DNA from: Candidatus Cloacimonadota bacterium
Lineage (GTDB): Bacteria > Cloacimonadota > Cloacimonadia > JGIOTU-2
Reading direction: 5' to 3'
NCBI GenBank assembly: GCA_030613025.1
Contig: JAUWMT010000012.1
Location: 1-61,797, forward strand
DNA length: 61,797 bases
Numbering within the stretch: position 1 is the stretch's first letter; every line of letters begins with the position of its first letter. The notes under the pieces are model-generated. The model was given only the letters and a program-made list of their open reading frames with translations, had not been told where the DNA came from and searched no databases. Made by a program: the position numbers and the translations under genes. Below are positions 59,994 to 61,797 of this stretch, one piece after another.

Positions 59994-60019
59994 AACGTTA
60001 CTTAGTCCCCCCTGAAAAA
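59994..60019 (+). repeat. Left terminal inverted repeat of the IS
   Basis: AACGTTACTTAGTC-CCC-CCTGAAAAA; pairs with 61539-61564. Confidence 0.8.
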
Positions 60020-60070
60020 GTTGTTAATGTATTGATAAATAAGTTGACTAAGGGGATTTAAGTATGTAAA

Positions 60071-60118
60071 AAACTCCCAAAAAAGGCGCAGAAATGCGCA
60101 AAAAGCTGAGAGTTTACG
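60071..60118 (+). promoter_or_regulatory. Hairpin covering the transposase ribosome-binding site
   Basis: Outer stem AAACTC (60071-60076) with GAGTTT (60110-60115) and inner stem GCGCA-GAAA-TGCGC (60086-60099). The likely ribosome-binding site GAGAG (60108-60112) lies in the outer 3' arm, so read-in transcripts could hide it and limit transposase synthesis. Confidence 0.45.
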
Positions 60119-61504
60119 ATGATAAAAAAAGAGATATCAGAGCCAAATTTATTTAAATTGAGTTTACGAAATTTACTTAATTTATCCCATCCTCTTTGCA
60201 GATTAGCGAATAGTATATCCTGGGATGATCTTCATGAGTCATTCAAGGTATTGTATTCAAAGGATATGGGACGTCCGGCGAAATCAGTGCGTTTGATGGT
60301 AGGGCTTCATTACCTGAAGTATATGAAAGACCTGAGTGATGAAGTTCTCGTAGAGCAATGGATAGAAAATCCTTACTGGCAGTATTTCTCTGGTGAGGAA
60401 TATTTTCAAACGGAGTTCCCGATTCATCCTACCAGCATGACCAAGTGGCGCAATCGTTTAAAAGATTCACATTTACAAGAACTCCTTGAGACAACGATCA
60501 AGTCGGGTCTTAAGACAAAGACCATAAAAGAGAGTAGTATTAAGAAAGTTAATGTTGATACGACAGTACAGGAGAAGAACATTACCTTTCCAACAGATGT
60601 AAAGTTGTATTACAGATTAATCCAACATCTTGTTAGAAAGGGGAAATTTTATGATATTCCCATGAAGCAGAACTATGAGAGATCAGGCAAGACTTTACTT
60701 CGCAGGCATGGGGGTTATGTACATGCCAGACAGATGAAACGAGCTAGGAGAGTTAAGAGCAAGTTGAGGACTTCACTTGGGAGATTGTATCGAGATATTC
60801 TCCGGAAAGCGACACCGGAACTTCTCATGGATAAAGATTTCAAGGTATTAAGAGAGTTAGTGGAGAGGGGTATGAGTCAAACGAGAACAAGTAAGCATAA
60901 ACTTTATAGTGTTCACGAGCCACATGTAGAATGTATCTGCAAAGGGAAGGCACATAAGCGTTATGAGTTTGGCAATAAGGTAAGATTTGCAGGGACCTCT
61001 AAAGAGGGTTTTATCTTGTCGGCAGTAGCTTTTCATGGGAATCCTTATGATGGACATACACTGCAAGAGACTTTACGTCAAACGGAGAGCAACACACGTT
61101 CCATTGGTGAGTTGGGAGAAGTGTATGTTGATCTTGGGTATCGTGGTCATGATTATGATGGAGAAGCAGAGATTCATATTGTAGGAAGAAGTAGGAACCG
61201 TCTTACACGTTCACAGCGGAAGTGGTATAATCGACGCAGCGTTATTGAAGCCGATATTGGACATATGAAGGGCGAACATCGTCTTGATCGTAATTATCTT
61301 AAAGGCAAAGATGGAGATTCATTAAATACAGTATTCTCAGCCTGCGGATATAATTTACGTATGATCTATAGGCGAATTGCGTCTACTTTTTTTGTCTCTA
61401 TTATTTTTATCAAAAAAATGCTCAATTTAATGAAATATTATATTAAAAATGTGCAGTTTGAGCAATGTCTTGACTCTTATAGTAAATCTTACCCTTCAAT
61501 GTAA
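60119..61504 (+). CDS. IS5-group transposase
   Basis: A 461-residue DDE transposase. N-terminal DUF772-like domain (LSHPLCRLANSISWDDLHESF, GRPAKSVRLMVGLHYLKYMKDLSDEVLVEQWIENPYWQYFSGEEYFQTEFPIHPTSMTKWRNRL), then catalytic Asp in VNVDTTVQEK (about 147), Asp in VYVDLGYRGHDYDG (about 338) and Glu in RRSVIEADIGHMKGEHRL (about 377). Length and residues are intact. It carries the 'FPTD' and 'KLRTSLGRLYRDI' stretches typical of the ISL2/IS1031-type branch of IS5; the exact subgroup is not certain. Confidence 0.93.
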   Translation: MIKKEISEPNLFKLSLRNLLNLSHPLCRLANSISWDDLHESFKVLYSKDMGRPAKSVRLMVGLHYLKYMKDLSDEVLVEQWIENPYWQYFSGEEYFQTEFPIHPTSMTKWRNRLKDSHLQELLETTIKSGLKTKTIKESSIKKVNVDTTVQEKNITFPTDVKLYYRLIQHLVRKGKFYDIPMKQNYERSGKTLLRRHGGYVHARQMKRARRVKSKLRTSLGRLYRDILRKATPELLMDKDFKVLRELVERGMSQTRTSKHKLYSVHEPHVECICKGKAHKRYEFGNKVRFAGTSKEGFILSAVAFHGNPYDGHTLQETLRQTESNTRSIGELGEVYVDLGYRGHDYDGEAEIHIVGRSRNRLTRSQRKWYNRRSVIEADIGHMKGEHRLDRNYLKGKDGDSLNTVFSACGYNLRMIYRRIASTFFVSIIFIKKMLNLMKYYIKNVQFEQCLDSYSKSYPSM

Positions 61505-61538
61505 TGAAAATGAAAGTAATCTAATGGAAAAAATAGAG

Positions 61539-61564
61539 TTTTTCAGGATCGACTACTTAACGTT
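61539..61564 (-). repeat. Right terminal inverted repeat of the IS
   Basis: Reverse complement reads AACGTTAAGTAGTC-GAT-CCTGAAAAA; pairs with 59994-60019. Confidence 0.8.
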
Positions 61565-61797
61565 TTTTTACTATTTTTTACTCGTAACATAAATAAAATC
61601 TCGCGTAACTTTGTAGATTTAAAAAAGAGAGTAAATTTACTCAACAAATTAAAATAATGAGTTCACTTTAAAAACCCCAGTTTTGAGTGAGTGATAAATT
61701 TCATATACTTCATATTTCAACAAAGCATAAATATCTAGATTTTGGATTTTGGAGTGTAATATATAGAATTTTATTGGTAATTATTCGAAATATTTTA
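61565..61797. other. Gene-free end of window
   Basis: AT-rich, no open frame with coding character. Contains GAGTTCACTTTAAAAACC (about 61651-61668), a copy of the dispersed GAGTTTACTCTAAAAAG motif, and direct repeats of TTTTGGATTTTGGA near 61740. Confidence 0.45.

Larger units (their letters stand above)
59994..61564 (+). mobile_element. Complete IS (IS5-group-like), 1571 bp
   Basis: Terminal inverted repeats bracket one transposase gene. Left end 59994-60019 and right end 61539-61564 match at 21 of 26 positions: shared AACGTTA, then TAGTC, then CCTGAAAAA. Both ends, the open reading frame and the DDE residues are intact, so the element may be active. No convincing target-site duplication is visible. 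Confidence 0.85.

Overview
The window is about 38-40% GC by eye and reads as a chromosome segment of an anaerobic, diderm bacterium of the Fibrobacteres-Chlorobi-Bacteroidetes (FCB) side of the tree. Candidatus Cloacimonadota or a close relative is my best guess. The support is an apolipoprotein N-acyltransferase and a lipobox protein (outer membrane), several large secreted proteins ending in a FlgD-like/type IX sorting-type domain, a PorV/PorQ-like barrel, ferredoxin-bearing MinD ATPases, and a LarA/DUF362 pair. The taxonomy is inference.

Layout: 1-140, the end of a truncated IS. 171-1391, ndk and a beta-carbonic anhydrase. 1.4-5.8 kb, acetyl-CoA synthetase and an OFA-family transporter, flanked by two direct copies of a structured 160-180 bp repeat. 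5.8-8.3 kb, a frameshifted SHOCT gene and a prolyl oligopeptidase with a late nonsense codon. 8.5-16.4 kb (minus strand), the main find: lnt, a MerR regulator, then pantoate kinase, phosphopantothenate synthetase, ketopantoate reductase, ketopantoate hydroxymethyltransferase, an MfnA-type decarboxylase and CoaBC. 16.4-27.3 kb (minus), an NHL lipoprotein, recJ, RNase P RNA, a COG1579 zinc-ribbon gene, a secreted protein, DUF362, larA and polA. 27.4-36.2 kb (plus), an amidase and a secreted-protein operon (propeller, YdjY, two alpha/alpha-toroid proteins, an Fe-S module, PorV). 36.3-39.6 kb, tmRNA, DUF89, a Cys4 protein, TrmO and uracil-DNA glycosylase. 39.6-46.4 kb (minus), NifX-like proteins, two MinD/ferredoxin ATPases, an aminotransferase, an MBL hydrolase, Gly/Arg-rich DUF5320 proteins and DUF134. 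46.5-49.2 kb, a small membrane protein, a serpin lipoprotein and an Mrp ATPase. 49.3-59.9 kb (plus), secreted proteins, tRNA-Thr, a DUF4175-like coiled-coil protein and a TPR protein. 59.99-61.56 kb, a complete IS with terminal inverted repeats.

How the genes work together: the pantothenate/CoA block encodes every step from 2-ketoisovalerate and aspartate to 4'-phosphopantetheine through the archaeal order of reactions (pantoate kinase then phosphopantothenate synthetase, instead of PanC then CoaA/CoaX), with an archaeal-looking decarboxylase and an archaeal-looking CoaBC. Most genes overlap their neighbour by 4-22 nt, so they are very likely one transcript. The 39.6-46.4 kb block is a familiar anaerobe assembly of Fe-S/metallocluster-handling proteins. 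Several dispersed intergenic repeat families run through the window, and two coding sequences end inside one of them.
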